A DNA stretch of 64,000 bases from Deltaproteobacteria bacterium (lineage in GTDB: Bacteria; Myxococcota_A; Polyangia; Polyangiales; Ga0077539), in NCBI GenBank assembly GCA_016704445.1, contig JADJAE010000150.1, forward strand, positions 62,001 to 126,000. The letters are read 5' to 3'. A program made the translations under genes and the position numbers. The notes under the pieces were generated by a model. That model had not been told where the DNA came from. It did not search any database and worked only from the letters and a program-made list of their open reading frames with translations. Positions 45,666-55,687 of the stretch are shown here, in pieces; position 1 is the first letter of the stretch; every line of letters begins with the position of its first letter.

Positions 45666-47159
45666 ATGCACATCGGGGCCGCGGATCAGATCGAGCATGA
45701 GGACGGTCGCGTCGAGCTGAGGCCAGGGGTCTCGCTCTCCGGCTCGTCGCTCTACAACCACGACCTCGCGCCCACCACCGTCGCCCAGCGCACCTGGAAG
45801 ACCTACAACTTCGCCGCGCTGTGGATCTCCATGGCCCACTGCATCCCGACGTACATGCTCGCGTCGGGCCTCATCACCGCGGGCCTGAGCTGGTGGCAGG
45901 CGCTGCTCACCATCCTCCTGGGCAACCTCATCGTCCTCGTCCCGATCCTTCTCAACTCCCACCCCGGCACCCGCTACGGAATACCCTTTCCTGTATTCGC
46001 CCGCGCCGCCTACGGGGTCTTCGGCTCCAACTTCCCCGCGGTGCTCCGGGCCATCGTGGCGTGCGGCTGGTTCGGCATCCAGTGCTGGATCGGCGGCAAG
46101 GCACTGCACACCTTCATGCTGGCGATGTGGCCCGGGTGGACGACCCTCCTGGGCGGCCACGTGTCGGGCTACGCGCCCACCCAGTGGCTCTCCTTCGCGG
46201 TCTTCTGGGGCATCAACGTCTTCGTGATCTTCCGCGGCATGGAGCTCGTGCGAAAGCTCGAGGACTGGGCCGCCCCCTTCGTCCTCGTCATGACCGCCGC
46301 GCTGGTCTGGTGGGCCATCGACCGCGCGCACGGCCTCGGGCCCATCCTGGCGCAGAACAGCCATTTCCACGGCCACGGCAGCTTCATGAGCGTGTTCGTC
46401 CCGTCGCTGACGGCGATGATCGGCTTCTGGGCGACGCTCTCGCTCAACATGCCGGACTTCACCCGCTACGGGCGCTCGCAGCGCGAGCAGGTGGTCGGGC
46501 AGGTCGTGGCGCTCCCCACCACCATGACCCTCTTCGCGGCCATGGGCGTGCTCATCACCAGCGCCTCGCAGGTCATCTACGGCGTCCAGATCTGGGACCC
46601 GATGGACCTCGCCGCGCGCTTCGAGTCTCGCGCCATGGTGGCCGTCGGGATGTTCACCGTGGTGGTCGCCACGCTCGCGGTGAACATCGCGGCCAACGTG
46701 GTCTCCCCCGCCAACGACTTCGCCAACGCCTTTCCGAAGTGGATCAACTTCCGCCGCGGCGGTTTGCTCACCGGCATCATCGGCGTGGCCATGTGCCCGT
46801 GGAAGCTCCTGGCCGACCCGTCGGGCTACATCTTCAAGTGGCTCCTCGGGTACTCCGGCGGCCTCGGCGCCATCGCCGGCGTGCTCATCGCCGACTACTG
46901 GTACCTGAAGCGCCGCGAGCTCGACCTGGCCGACCTCTACCGCCCCGACGGGCGCTACAGCTACGGCGACCGCTTCGGCACCAACTGGATCGCCGTGGGC
47001 GCCACGGCCCTGGGCTGCGCGCTCGCCTGGGCCGGGGCCTTCGTCCAGTCGCTGCACTGGCTCTACGACTACGCGTGGTTCGTCGGGGCCTTCGTCGCCG
47101 CGGGCGCCTACCTCGTCGGGATGAAGGTCGTCGGCGACCGCAGCACCCGCACGCTGTAA
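45666..47159 (+). CDS. NCS1-family nucleobase/allantoin/hydantoin permease
   Basis: 497 residues, about 12 membrane helices. NCS1 signatures: N-terminal LYNHDLAPTTVAQRTWKTYNF, helix 1 WISMAHCIPTYMLASGL, PVFARAAYGVFG, CGWFGIQCWIGG, MPDFTRYGRSQ, and NVVSPANDFAN. This family imports purines, pyrimidines, allantoin or hydantoins with Na+ or H+. The substrate cannot be fixed. It is divergent from the microcompartment genes; some microcompartment loci do encode NCS1 permeases, but a link here is speculative. It converges on a purine-type nucleotidase gene (7-bp gap). Confidence 0.9.
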   Translation: MHIGAADQIEHEDGRVELRPGVSLSGSSLYNHDLAPTTVAQRTWKTYNFAALWISMAHCIPTYMLASGLITAGLSWWQALLTILLGNLIVLVPILLNSHPGTRYGIPFPVFARAAYGVFGSNFPAVLRAIVACGWFGIQCWIGGKALHTFMLAMWPGWTTLLGGHVSGYAPTQWLSFAVFWGINVFVIFRGMELVRKLEDWAAPFVLVMTAALVWWAIDRAHGLGPILAQNSHFHGHGSFMSVFVPSLTAMIGFWATLSLNMPDFTRYGRSQREQVVGQVVALPTTMTLFAAMGVLITSASQVIYGVQIWDPMDLAARFESRAMVAVGMFTVVVATLAVNIAANVVSPANDFANAFPKWINFRRGGLLTGIIGVAMCPWKLLADPSGYIFKWLLGYSGGLGAIAGVLIADYWYLKRRELDLADLYRPDGRYSYGDRFGTNWIAVGATALGCALAWAGAFVQSLHWLYDYAWFVGAFVAAGAYLVGMKVVGDRSTRTL

Positions 47160-47166
47160 GCCCCGC

Positions 47167-48669
47167 TCAAATCATCTCGTGCGGCATCAGGTCGCGCGGC
47201 GAGCGGAACATGTGCATCGGTGAGTAGTTCGCGAGGTTGGTCACCCGCGAGGTGTAGAGGCACGCGTAGTGCTCCACCTGGTCGCCGAAGGAGCTGAGCT
47301 CGACGCCCTGCTTGAAGAGCGACCCCCAGTAGGGGTGGAAGATCTCCTGCGTGCGCCGGGACGTGTCCCTCGCCTGCACCTCCAGGGTGCGCAGCGCGGC
47401 CTTGAGCCCGTCCACCGTGCGCCGTGACTCCTCCGCCGCCGCGGCCCTGGCGGCGCCGCCGTCCGCGTCGTCCCGGGCGCCCCTCCGGGTGAGCGCGCGA
47501 TACCTGCCCTGGTAATACCGCAGCTCGTCCTCCATGCGCTCTCGCCGGCGCGAGAGGGCGTCGATGAGGGTCACGTCGTCCTGCGTGCGGCTCATCGCCT
47601 CCAGCTCCCAGTCCATCTCCTGCACCACCAGCACGGTGCGCCAGGAGGAGTCCTTCTTGCTCCGCAGGATGTCGCCGAAGATGTGGTCGCCCACGTAGAG
47701 GATCGCGTCGCCGTAGACGCCGATCATCCGCTCGAAGTCCTTGAGGTTGCCCTGCTCGTAGATGCGCCCCCGCTCCAGGGTGTACGCGGGGTTCACCGGG
47801 TCCATCGGCCCCTCGCCGGAGCGCTCCATGAAGGGGCGCTTGTCGGTGAAGAAGGTCGGCTTGCCCGCGGCCACGCTCACCACGTCGAAGTACTGCCGCC
47901 ACGACGCGTACTCCGGCAGCGCCCCGTGCAGCAGGAACTTCATCATCCGGTCGGTGTACGCCCAGCGCGAGTTGGTCAGCAGGAAGAGCTTCTTGCCCGC
48001 CGAGCGCAGCTTGTGGAGCGTCGAGGCCAGCGCCGGGTCGCGCTCGACGAAGCGCGGCAGGTCGTTGGCGATCACGTCGACGATGGAGCCGTCGCGGTGC
48101 GCCTCGTCGATGCTCTGGCGGATGTCGTCGAAGAGCTCCTGGTAGTCGACGTGCACCCCGTAGGCGTCGAGCACGTCGACGGCGCCCGCGTACACCGCCG
48201 CCTCGGGGAGCGCGTAGAGCGTGTCGATCCAGTGGTAGCGGCTGCCGGTGACGCGCACCTTGCGGGTCTCGTAGAGCGCGTGCCGCACCTCGCGGTCGAG
48301 CTCCTTCATGCCGTGGTAGGCGCGGCCCACGTAGCGGTAGCGGTCCATCTTCAGGACGTGGCCGAGCTTCTTGTCGATGAGCAGCCCGCGGATGGCGAAG
48401 CGCGTGTCGAAGCGCGCCTCGGCCAGGAAGGGCGGATAGCCCCGGTCGACGAGCTTCTTCACCGTCGCCTCGATGGAGAGCTGGTCGATCTCCTCCTGGC
48501 GGTAGATCGCCAGGGTGTAGTCCATGTCGAAGCCGACCCACTCGACGTTCTCCATCCGCAGGCTTCGGTTCACGAAGACGCGCTGGTGGGAGCGCAGCGT
48601 CGAGAGGTGCAGCGCGCCTCCGACCTGGTCATCCGGCACGTTCGGGAGCTTCAACTGCGCTTCGTTCAT
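47167..48669 (-). CDS. HAD-superfamily 5'-nucleotidase (HAD-IG, cytosolic purine nucleotidase-like)
   Basis: 500 residues. HAD motif I is FDMDYTLA with nucleophile Asp48 and acid Asp50; motif II is FLLTNS; motif IV is YVGDHIFGDI. The N-terminal VFVNRSLRMENVEWVGFDMD and the AYHGMKEL insertion are typical of the HAD-IG nucleotidase family, related to eukaryotic NT5C2. It probably dephosphorylates IMP/GMP-type nucleotides. A charged coiled region (about 375-440) is an extension. It is divergent from rpmB across 217 bp. Confidence 0.88.
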   Translation of the reverse strand: MNEAQLKLPNVPDDQVGGALHLSTLRSHQRVFVNRSLRMENVEWVGFDMDYTLAIYRQEEIDQLSIEATVKKLVDRGYPPFLAEARFDTRFAIRGLLIDKKLGHVLKMDRYRYVGRAYHGMKELDREVRHALYETRKVRVTGSRYHWIDTLYALPEAAVYAGAVDVLDAYGVHVDYQELFDDIRQSIDEAHRDGSIVDVIANDLPRFVERDPALASTLHKLRSAGKKLFLLTNSRWAYTDRMMKFLLHGALPEYASWRQYFDVVSVAAGKPTFFTDKRPFMERSGEGPMDPVNPAYTLERGRIYEQGNLKDFERMIGVYGDAILYVGDHIFGDILRSKKDSSWRTVLVVQEMDWELEAMSRTQDDVTLIDALSRRRERMEDELRYYQGRYRALTRRGARDDADGGAARAAAAEESRRTVDGLKAALRTLEVQARDTSRRTQEIFHPYWGSLFKQGVELSSFGDQVEHYACLYTSRVTNLANYSPMHMFRSPRDLMPHEMI

Positions 48670-48886
48670 CGATCACCCTTCGCCCTAAATCCTCCGTCGG
48701 GCCGCCGTGACCCTCCCGAAGGTTGACCCGCCGGTGCAACGGGGACTTGACGCTCGCGGCCGATCGGGTATCTCTCGCGGCCCCGCGCAGCGCTTCGCCT
48801 CGGTGGTCCCCGATCATCGTCTCGAAGCGCGCGGCGCACAACGAAGTTTCCAGATCCCAACCTTTACCGCCGACGAGACGACTACC

Positions 48887-49120
48887 ATGGCCAAGAGCGA
48901 CATCACCGGGACGCGGCGCAAGATCGCCAACAAGGTCTCGCACTCGAACATCAAGACCAAGCGCTGGCAGTTCCCCAACCTGCAGGAGCGCCGCCTGTTC
49001 GTCCCCGAGCTCGACCGTCACGTGCGCATCACGCTGAGCACCAGCGACCTCCGCACTGTCGACAAGATCGGCCTCGTCGCCTACGCGGCGCGCTACGGCC
49101 TCGACGTCAGCAAGCTCTGA
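48887..49120 (+). CDS. rpmB: 50S ribosomal protein L28
   Basis: 77 residues from ATG 48887; a longer open frame upstream is non-coding leader. Recognisable L28: GTRRKIANKVSHSNIKTKR, FPNLQERRLFVPEL, and an RTVDKIGLVAYA C-terminal region. Of the four possible zinc cysteines none is present, so this is a zinc-free type. A GC-rich hairpin follows the stop. Confidence 0.95.
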   Translation: MAKSDITGTRRKIANKVSHSNIKTKRWQFPNLQERRLFVPELDRHVRITLSTSDLRTVDKIGLVAYAARYGLDVSKL

Positions 49121-49132
49121 GCAGCCATCGCC

Positions 49133-49168
49133 GCCCTCTCCCCCGGCCCTGAGCGTCGGGGGGAGGGC
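49133..49168 (+). terminator. Hairpin terminator after rpmB
   Basis: GCCCTCTCCCCCG and CGGGGGGAGGGC form a 12-bp stem with one bulged base and an 11-base loop, starting 12 bases after the rpmB stop. There is no clear T-run, so termination efficiency is uncertain. It also lies downstream of the convergent glgP gene. Confidence 0.6.
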
Positions 49169-49204
49169 CTTCGCTCCGGCCTCCCTCTCCCCTTCAGACC
49201 CTCC

Positions 49205-51700
<2,496 letters not shown>

Positions 51701-51892
51701 GGCTTTGCTCTTGGGGCCGATCAGACCCCATCCCCCAGCGGGGGGCGATAGAGAAAATCGCCGCGCACAAACTCATGAGGGTTTGGTATGAATCCCGCGC
51801 GGGTCGATGGCGTAGTGATGGGTCGCGAGGCCCGCTCGATGATCCAGCGAGTCGCGCACGGCTCTCAACGCCTGTCAGGAGTGTAGACGACG

Positions 51893-52396
51893 ATGAACAA
51901 CAAGATGCTCAGTGTGGTGGGTCTCCTCGGCGCGCTCGCGGTCTCCGGCTACGGCAGCCAGGTGACGGCGCAGGGCGCGCTCCAGATCGGTGGCCGCACG
52001 GCGAACTTCGGCAGCCGTCGCGTCGCCCCGGGCTTCGTGCCCGACCCCATCAACGTCGCCATCACCTCGGGTGGCAACATCGACGCCAGCAACCTCGGCC
52101 TCGGCGCCGGCTGCCGCGGCTTCGTCACCCGCCAGCCCGACCACATCATCAACCTGACCGGCACCTCGGCCAACCTGCGCATCTACGTGACGGCGCCGGG
52201 CGACACCACCCTGCTCGTCAACACCGCGGGCGGCGCCTGGGTCTGCAACGACGACTCCTACGGCGGCACCAACCCGACCGTCGACATCCCCAACGCCGGC
52301 GCCGGCCAGTACGACGTCTGGGTGGGTTCCTACCGCTCGGGCGAGCAGATCCGCGGCGCGCTCCACATCACCGAGCTCGCCAGCAACCACCCCTGA
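51893..52396 (+). CDS. Small secreted beta-sandwich protein (PPC-like domain)
   Basis: 167 residues. A Sec signal ends VTAQG; AGGAG lies 11 bases before the ATG. The domain carries GGNIDASNLGLGAGCRGFV, RQPDHIINL, LRIYVTAPGDTTLLVN, WVCNDDSYGGTNPTVDI and YDVWVGSY, a pattern I know from small secreted proteins and C-terminal pre-peptidase-like domains in myxobacteria and cyanobacteria. It has two Cys, likely a disulfide. Its function is unknown, possibly carbohydrate or protein binding. Confidence 0.75.
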   Translation: MNNKMLSVVGLLGALAVSGYGSQVTAQGALQIGGRTANFGSRRVAPGFVPDPINVAITSGGNIDASNLGLGAGCRGFVTRQPDHIINLTGTSANLRIYVTAPGDTTLLVNTAGGAWVCNDDSYGGTNPTVDIPNAGAGQYDVWVGSYRSGEQIRGALHITELASNHP

Positions 52397-52402
52397 GCCC
52401 CT

Positions 52403-52427
52403 CCGGTCGGCGCTACGGCCCGACCGG
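52403..52427. terminator. Bidirectional hairpin between convergent genes
   Basis: CCGGTCGG and CCGACCGG form a perfect 8-bp stem with a 9-base loop holding the stop codon of the YkvA-like gene. It starts 7 bases after the plus-strand stop. There is no T-run. Confidence 0.5.
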
Positions 52428-52754
52428 CTTCACTCCGATCGCCTCTCCCCCGCCCTTCGCCTCGTTCTCCTTCTTCACATCCTCGGCGTCCTCGTAGCTG
52501 GCGGCCTTCGTCGCGAGATAGCCGAGCGCCACGCCCGTCAGCCCCAGGTCGTCGAGCCACCCCAGGATCGGCAACACGTCGGGGATGAGGTCGGCCGGCA
52601 TCACCACGTACAGCATCGCGAGCACCGCCATGGCCTTCGGGAGCTTCGGCGCCGCCGGGTCGCGCAGGAAGCGCAGCAGCCGCCGCGGCGAGGTGATCAG
52701 CGCCATGACGCCGCGCTGGCTGCGCGAGAGCCTGGTCGGGTCCGGGTTGGTCAT
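52413..52754 (-). CDS. YkvA-family (DUF1232) membrane protein
   Basis: 113 residues. Core signature VVMPADLIPDVLPILGWLDDLGLTG, as in the DUF1232/YkvA family, with a hydrophobic stretch before it and a charged C-terminal tail. Family function is unknown. Its end overlaps a hairpin shared with the convergent secreted-protein gene. Confidence 0.85.
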   Translation of the reverse strand: MTNPDPTRLSRSQRGVMALITSPRRLLRFLRDPAAPKLPKAMAVLAMLYVVMPADLIPDVLPILGWLDDLGLTGVALGYLATKAASYEDAEDVKKENEAKGGGEAIGVKPVGP

Positions 52755-52844
52755 GGCTGGCAGTGTGAGCCACCGGCAGGGGCGCGGGCAACGATCGCGT
52801 CCGCGTGACGATCGACCGCGGGAACCGCGCTAAGGTCGCGGGCC

Positions 52845-53606
52845 ATGCTCGACGTGACCCTGGTCCCCTGCCTCTCGGACAACTACGCCTACGTGCTGCG
52901 CGACCCCGCCACCGGGGAGTGCGCGGTGGTCGACCCGTCGGAGGCGGAGCCCGTGCTCGCGGCGCTCGCGGCCCTCGGCGCGCGGCCGACGATGGTGCTC
53001 AACACGCACCACCACTACGACCACGTCGGAGGCAACGAGGCGCTCGTCGAGGCCTTTCCGGGTCTGCGGGTGATCGCCCACGCGAGCGACCAGGGGCGCG
53101 TCCCGGGGCAGACCGGCGTCGTGCAGGACGGCGACCGGGTGATGCTCGGGGGCACCGCGCTGAGGGTGCTGCACGTGCCGGGGCACACGCTCGGGGCGGT
53201 GACCTACGCGAGCGACGACGCGGCCTTCACCGGCGACACCCTCTTCCTCGGAGGCTGCGGGCGGCTCTTCGAGGGCGACGCCGCGATGATGTACGCCTCG
53301 CTGCGGCGCATCGCGGAGACGCTCGACCCGGCCACGAGGATCTTCTGCGGCCACGAGTACACCGCCAACAACCTCCGCTTCGCGATGGCCCTGGAGCCCG
53401 GCAACGGCGCGGTGGCCGACGCGGTGGCCGACGCCGAGCGCCGCCGCGCGGCGGGAGCGCCCACGGTCCCGAAGACCCTGGGCGACGAGCGTCGGGTCAA
53501 CCCCTTCCTGCGCTGCGACGACCCAGCGCTCGCCGCCGCGGTGGGGGGCAGCCATGACCCGGTCGCGGTCTTCGCCGCCCTGCGCGAGCGGCGCAACAAC
53601 TGGTAG
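52845..53606 (+). CDS. gloB: Hydroxyacylglutathione hydrolase (glyoxalase II)
   Basis: 253 residues. The MBL-fold metal motif THHHYDHVGG (His55, His57, Asp59, His60), then HVPGHTLG, FTGDTLFLGGCGRLFEG, and FCGHEYTANNLRFA are glyoxalase II signatures; the C-terminal helical part with RRVNPFLR binds glutathione. It hydrolyses S-lactoylglutathione in methylglyoxal detoxification. This fits a genome that also carries a glutathione reductase-like gene. Confidence 0.93.
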   Translation: MLDVTLVPCLSDNYAYVLRDPATGECAVVDPSEAEPVLAALAALGARPTMVLNTHHHYDHVGGNEALVEAFPGLRVIAHASDQGRVPGQTGVVQDGDRVMLGGTALRVLHVPGHTLGAVTYASDDAAFTGDTLFLGGCGRLFEGDAAMMYASLRRIAETLDPATRIFCGHEYTANNLRFAMALEPGNGAVADAVADAERRRAAGAPTVPKTLGDERRVNPFLRCDDPALAAAVGGSHDPVAVFAALRERRNNW

Positions 53607-53616
53607 GGTGCCGCCG

Positions 53617-54439
53617 GTGACCACCCGCACGCTGCACCCCAACACCCGCGCGCTCATCGCCCGGGTGCGCGCGTCGCTGACGGCCTCGGAGTCGCCCGCG
53701 CCTGCGCCGCCGCGCCGCGCCGGTCGCCTCCCCGGAGCCCTTCACGCTCACCCCCTACCAGCCCAAGGCCTACAAGAAGGCTGCGTATGCCAAGGGTCCG
53801 TCGCCGCAGACGGCCTTCGCCTTCGCGGCGACGGCGCCGTCGCATCCCAAGGCTTCGACCAAGGCTCCGCCTCCGGTCGTGGCCGGGCCGGACCTCTCGG
53901 AATTCATCGTGCTCGACACCGAGACCACGGGCATCGCCGTCGGGTCGCGCCTCGTCGAGGTCGCCGCGCTGCATGTGAAGAACGGCGTGGTGGTGCGGCA
54001 GTTCCAGTCGCTGGTGAACCCCGAGATGCACATCCCGTCGATCGTGCAGGGGGTGCACGGCATCTCCGACGCGATGGTGGCGAGCGCCCCGAAGGCCACG
54101 CCCGTGCTGGCGGACTTCGCGAAGTTCACCGCGGGTCACACGCTCATCGCCCACAACGCGAGCTTCGACTTCCGCATCCTCCAGGGGGAGTACGGGCGGG
54201 TGAAGGTCGCGACGCCGGGCTGCGGGATGTACTGCTCGCTCAAGCTGGCGCGGCTGGTGTTTCCCGAGGCGATGAACCACAAGCTCGGCACGCTGGCGAC
54301 CTGGCTCAAGCTGCCGCACCCGCCGACGCACCGCGCGCTCGCCGACTGCTTCACCACCATGGAGCTGCTCAACGCCATGGCGGCGCGGAAGAAATCCCAC
54401 CAGGCCGTGCGCCTCGTCGGGCGCCGCTACGAGCTGTAA
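53617..54439 (+). CDS. DEDDh 3'-5' exonuclease (DnaQ-like), apparent frameshift near 53720
   Basis: The exonuclease domain is unambiguous from GTG 53879: VLDTETTG with acidic residues (ExoI), HNASFDFRIL (ExoII) and HRALAD (ExoIII). Upstream of that, the same frame encodes plausible protein back to about 53700 (FTLTPYQPKAYKK) but then meets a stop, while another frame starting at GTG 53617, 10 bp after gloB, reads TRTLHPNTRALIARVRASL. Dropping one C near 53720 joins them. So the gene either has one indel (or a sequencing error) or starts at 53879. It probably proofreads or degrades single-strand DNA or RNA. Confidence 0.75.
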
Positions 54440-54462
54440 CGAGAGAGGGACCGAGCACCGTC

Positions 54463-55125
54463 ATGATCGATCTGAAGCGAGAGGGAAGCGTCTTCGTGCT
54501 CCGCATGAACAGCGGAGAGAACCGCTTCAACCCGGAGTTCATCCGGGCCATGAACGCCGCGCTCGACGAGGTCGAGGGGGCCGCGCGCCCGTCGGCGCTG
54601 GTCACCACCGGCGACGGCAAGTTCTACTCGAACGGCCTCGACCTCGCGTGGATGGGCACCGAAGGGGTCGACGCGATCGCCTTCGTGCGCACCGTGCACC
54701 GGCTGCTGGGTCGGGTGCTCGGCTTTCCTCGCCCGACGGTGGCGGCGCTCAACGGCCACGCCTTCGCGGGCGGAGGGATGCTCGCCCTCGCGCATGACTT
54801 CTCCGTGATGCGCGCCGACCGCGGGTACTTCTGCCTCCCGGAGGCGGACATCGGCATCCCCTTCACCGCCCCGATGACCGCCCTCATCGCCGGACGCCTC
54901 CCTCAGCCGACGCTCCACGAGGCGTGCACCACCGGCCGCCGCTACGGCGCCCCGGAGGCCCTGAAGGGGGGCATCGTCGCAGCCATCGCCGAGGAGTCCG
55001 AGGTGCTCCCGATGGCCATCGCGAGGGCCGAGGCGCTCTCCAACAAGGAGCCCAGCACGCTCAAGGCCATCAAGCGCGGGCTCTACGCCCACGCGCTGCA
55101 GCTCCTCGAAGGCGACGGGGGATAG
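54463..55125 (+). CDS. Enoyl-CoA hydratase/isomerase family protein
   Basis: 220 residues, slightly short for a crotonase. Features: SGENRFNPEF, the oxyanion-hole segments FYSNGLDLAWM and NGHAFAGGGMLALAHDF, and PEADIGIPFT. The oxyanion Gly-Gly is present. The catalytic glutamates of typical hydratases are not both evident, which favours delta3,delta2-enoyl-CoA isomerase (ECI-like). The C-terminal segment is compact. It follows the exonuclease gene by 23 bp. Confidence 0.85.
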   Translation: MIDLKREGSVFVLRMNSGENRFNPEFIRAMNAALDEVEGAARPSALVTTGDGKFYSNGLDLAWMGTEGVDAIAFVRTVHRLLGRVLGFPRPTVAALNGHAFAGGGMLALAHDFSVMRADRGYFCLPEADIGIPFTAPMTALIAGRLPQPTLHEACTTGRRYGAPEALKGGIVAAIAEESEVLPMAIARAEALSNKEPSTLKAIKRGLYAHALQLLEGDGG

Positions 55126-55156
55126 AAGACCCGCCGCGGAGACACGGCGGCGTGTG

Positions 55157-55221
55157 CGCGGGGCCACGAATACCTGTCCTGGTTTTCGTGAATACCAGCC
55201 CTGGTTTTCACTGGCCCCGCG
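55157..55221. promoter_or_regulatory. Nested repeat element: 10-bp inverted repeat enclosing two 21-bp direct repeats
   Basis: Arms CGCGGGGCCA (55157-55166) and TGGCCCCGCG (55212-55221) are perfect complements. Between them are two direct copies with a 22-bp period: CGAATACCTGTCCTGGTTTTC (55167-55187) and TGAATACCAGCCCTGGTTTTC (55189-55209), 18 of 21 identical. Each copy is itself an imperfect palindrome (GAATACCAG..CTGGTTTTC). It lies 44 bp before the DUF2914-like gene and could be an operator, attenuator or mobile repeat. Confidence 0.6.
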
Positions 55222-55264
55222 GATGCAATCTCTCCGACCGTCTCGCAAGCGGGAGGAGACGATC

Positions 55265-55645
55265 ATGAAGCTGTCGACGATGTCCCTGGTGTCTGCGGTG
55301 CTGCTCTGCTCGGCGACGGCCTGGTCCGATGGGGTGAGCGTGGTGCGCGGGCAGTTCACCGACCACGTGGTGGGAGGCAGGCCGCAGGGCGACGCGGCCT
55401 CGGCGGCGGCCTCGCGCGAGGTCGTGTACTGGATGGAGGTCGCCAACGCGGGCGCCCCCGCGGCGGTCACCGTGGTGTGGAGGGTCGGCGGGCGAGAGGT
55501 GCTGCGCCAGTCGCTGGACGTGGGGCGCGCTCCCCGGTGGCGCACCTGGGCGACGCTGCGTCGCAACGGAGCGAGGGCGGTGGAGGTGCAGGTGCTCGAC
55601 GCGGCCGGCGCCTCGCTGCACACCGACCGGTGGGCCGCGCCGTAG
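55265..55645 (+). CDS. Exported DUF2914-like protein
   Basis: 126 residues from ATG 55265 with a strong GGGAGGAG. A Sec signal peptide (about 1-21) precedes one domain: VVRGQFTDHVVGGRP, VVYWMEVANAG, VTVVWRVGGREVLRQSLDVG, PRWRTWATL, VEVQVLDAAG. This matches the DUF2914 pattern (a secreted beta-sandwich of unknown role). It lies 40 bp upstream of eutB and behind the nested repeat element. Confidence 0.7.
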   Translation: MKLSTMSLVSAVLLCSATAWSDGVSVVRGQFTDHVVGGRPQGDAASAAASREVVYWMEVANAGAPAAVTVVWRVGGREVLRQSLDVGRAPRWRTWATLRRNGARAVEVQVLDAAGASLHTDRWAAP

Positions 55646-55658
55646 GACGCCCGGGCGA

Positions 55659-55687
55659 ATCGGAGGTATCGATAGGGCACCTCCGAT
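55659..55687 (+). promoter_or_regulatory. Hairpin overlapping the eutB start codon
   Basis: ATCGGAGGT and ACCTCCGAT form a perfect 9-bp inverted repeat with an 11-base loop. The left arm contains the only GGAGGT Shine-Dalgarno-like sequence and the right arm ends with the A and T of the ATG at 55686. Folding would hide both, suggesting translational control or a poor natural start. Confidence 0.5.
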
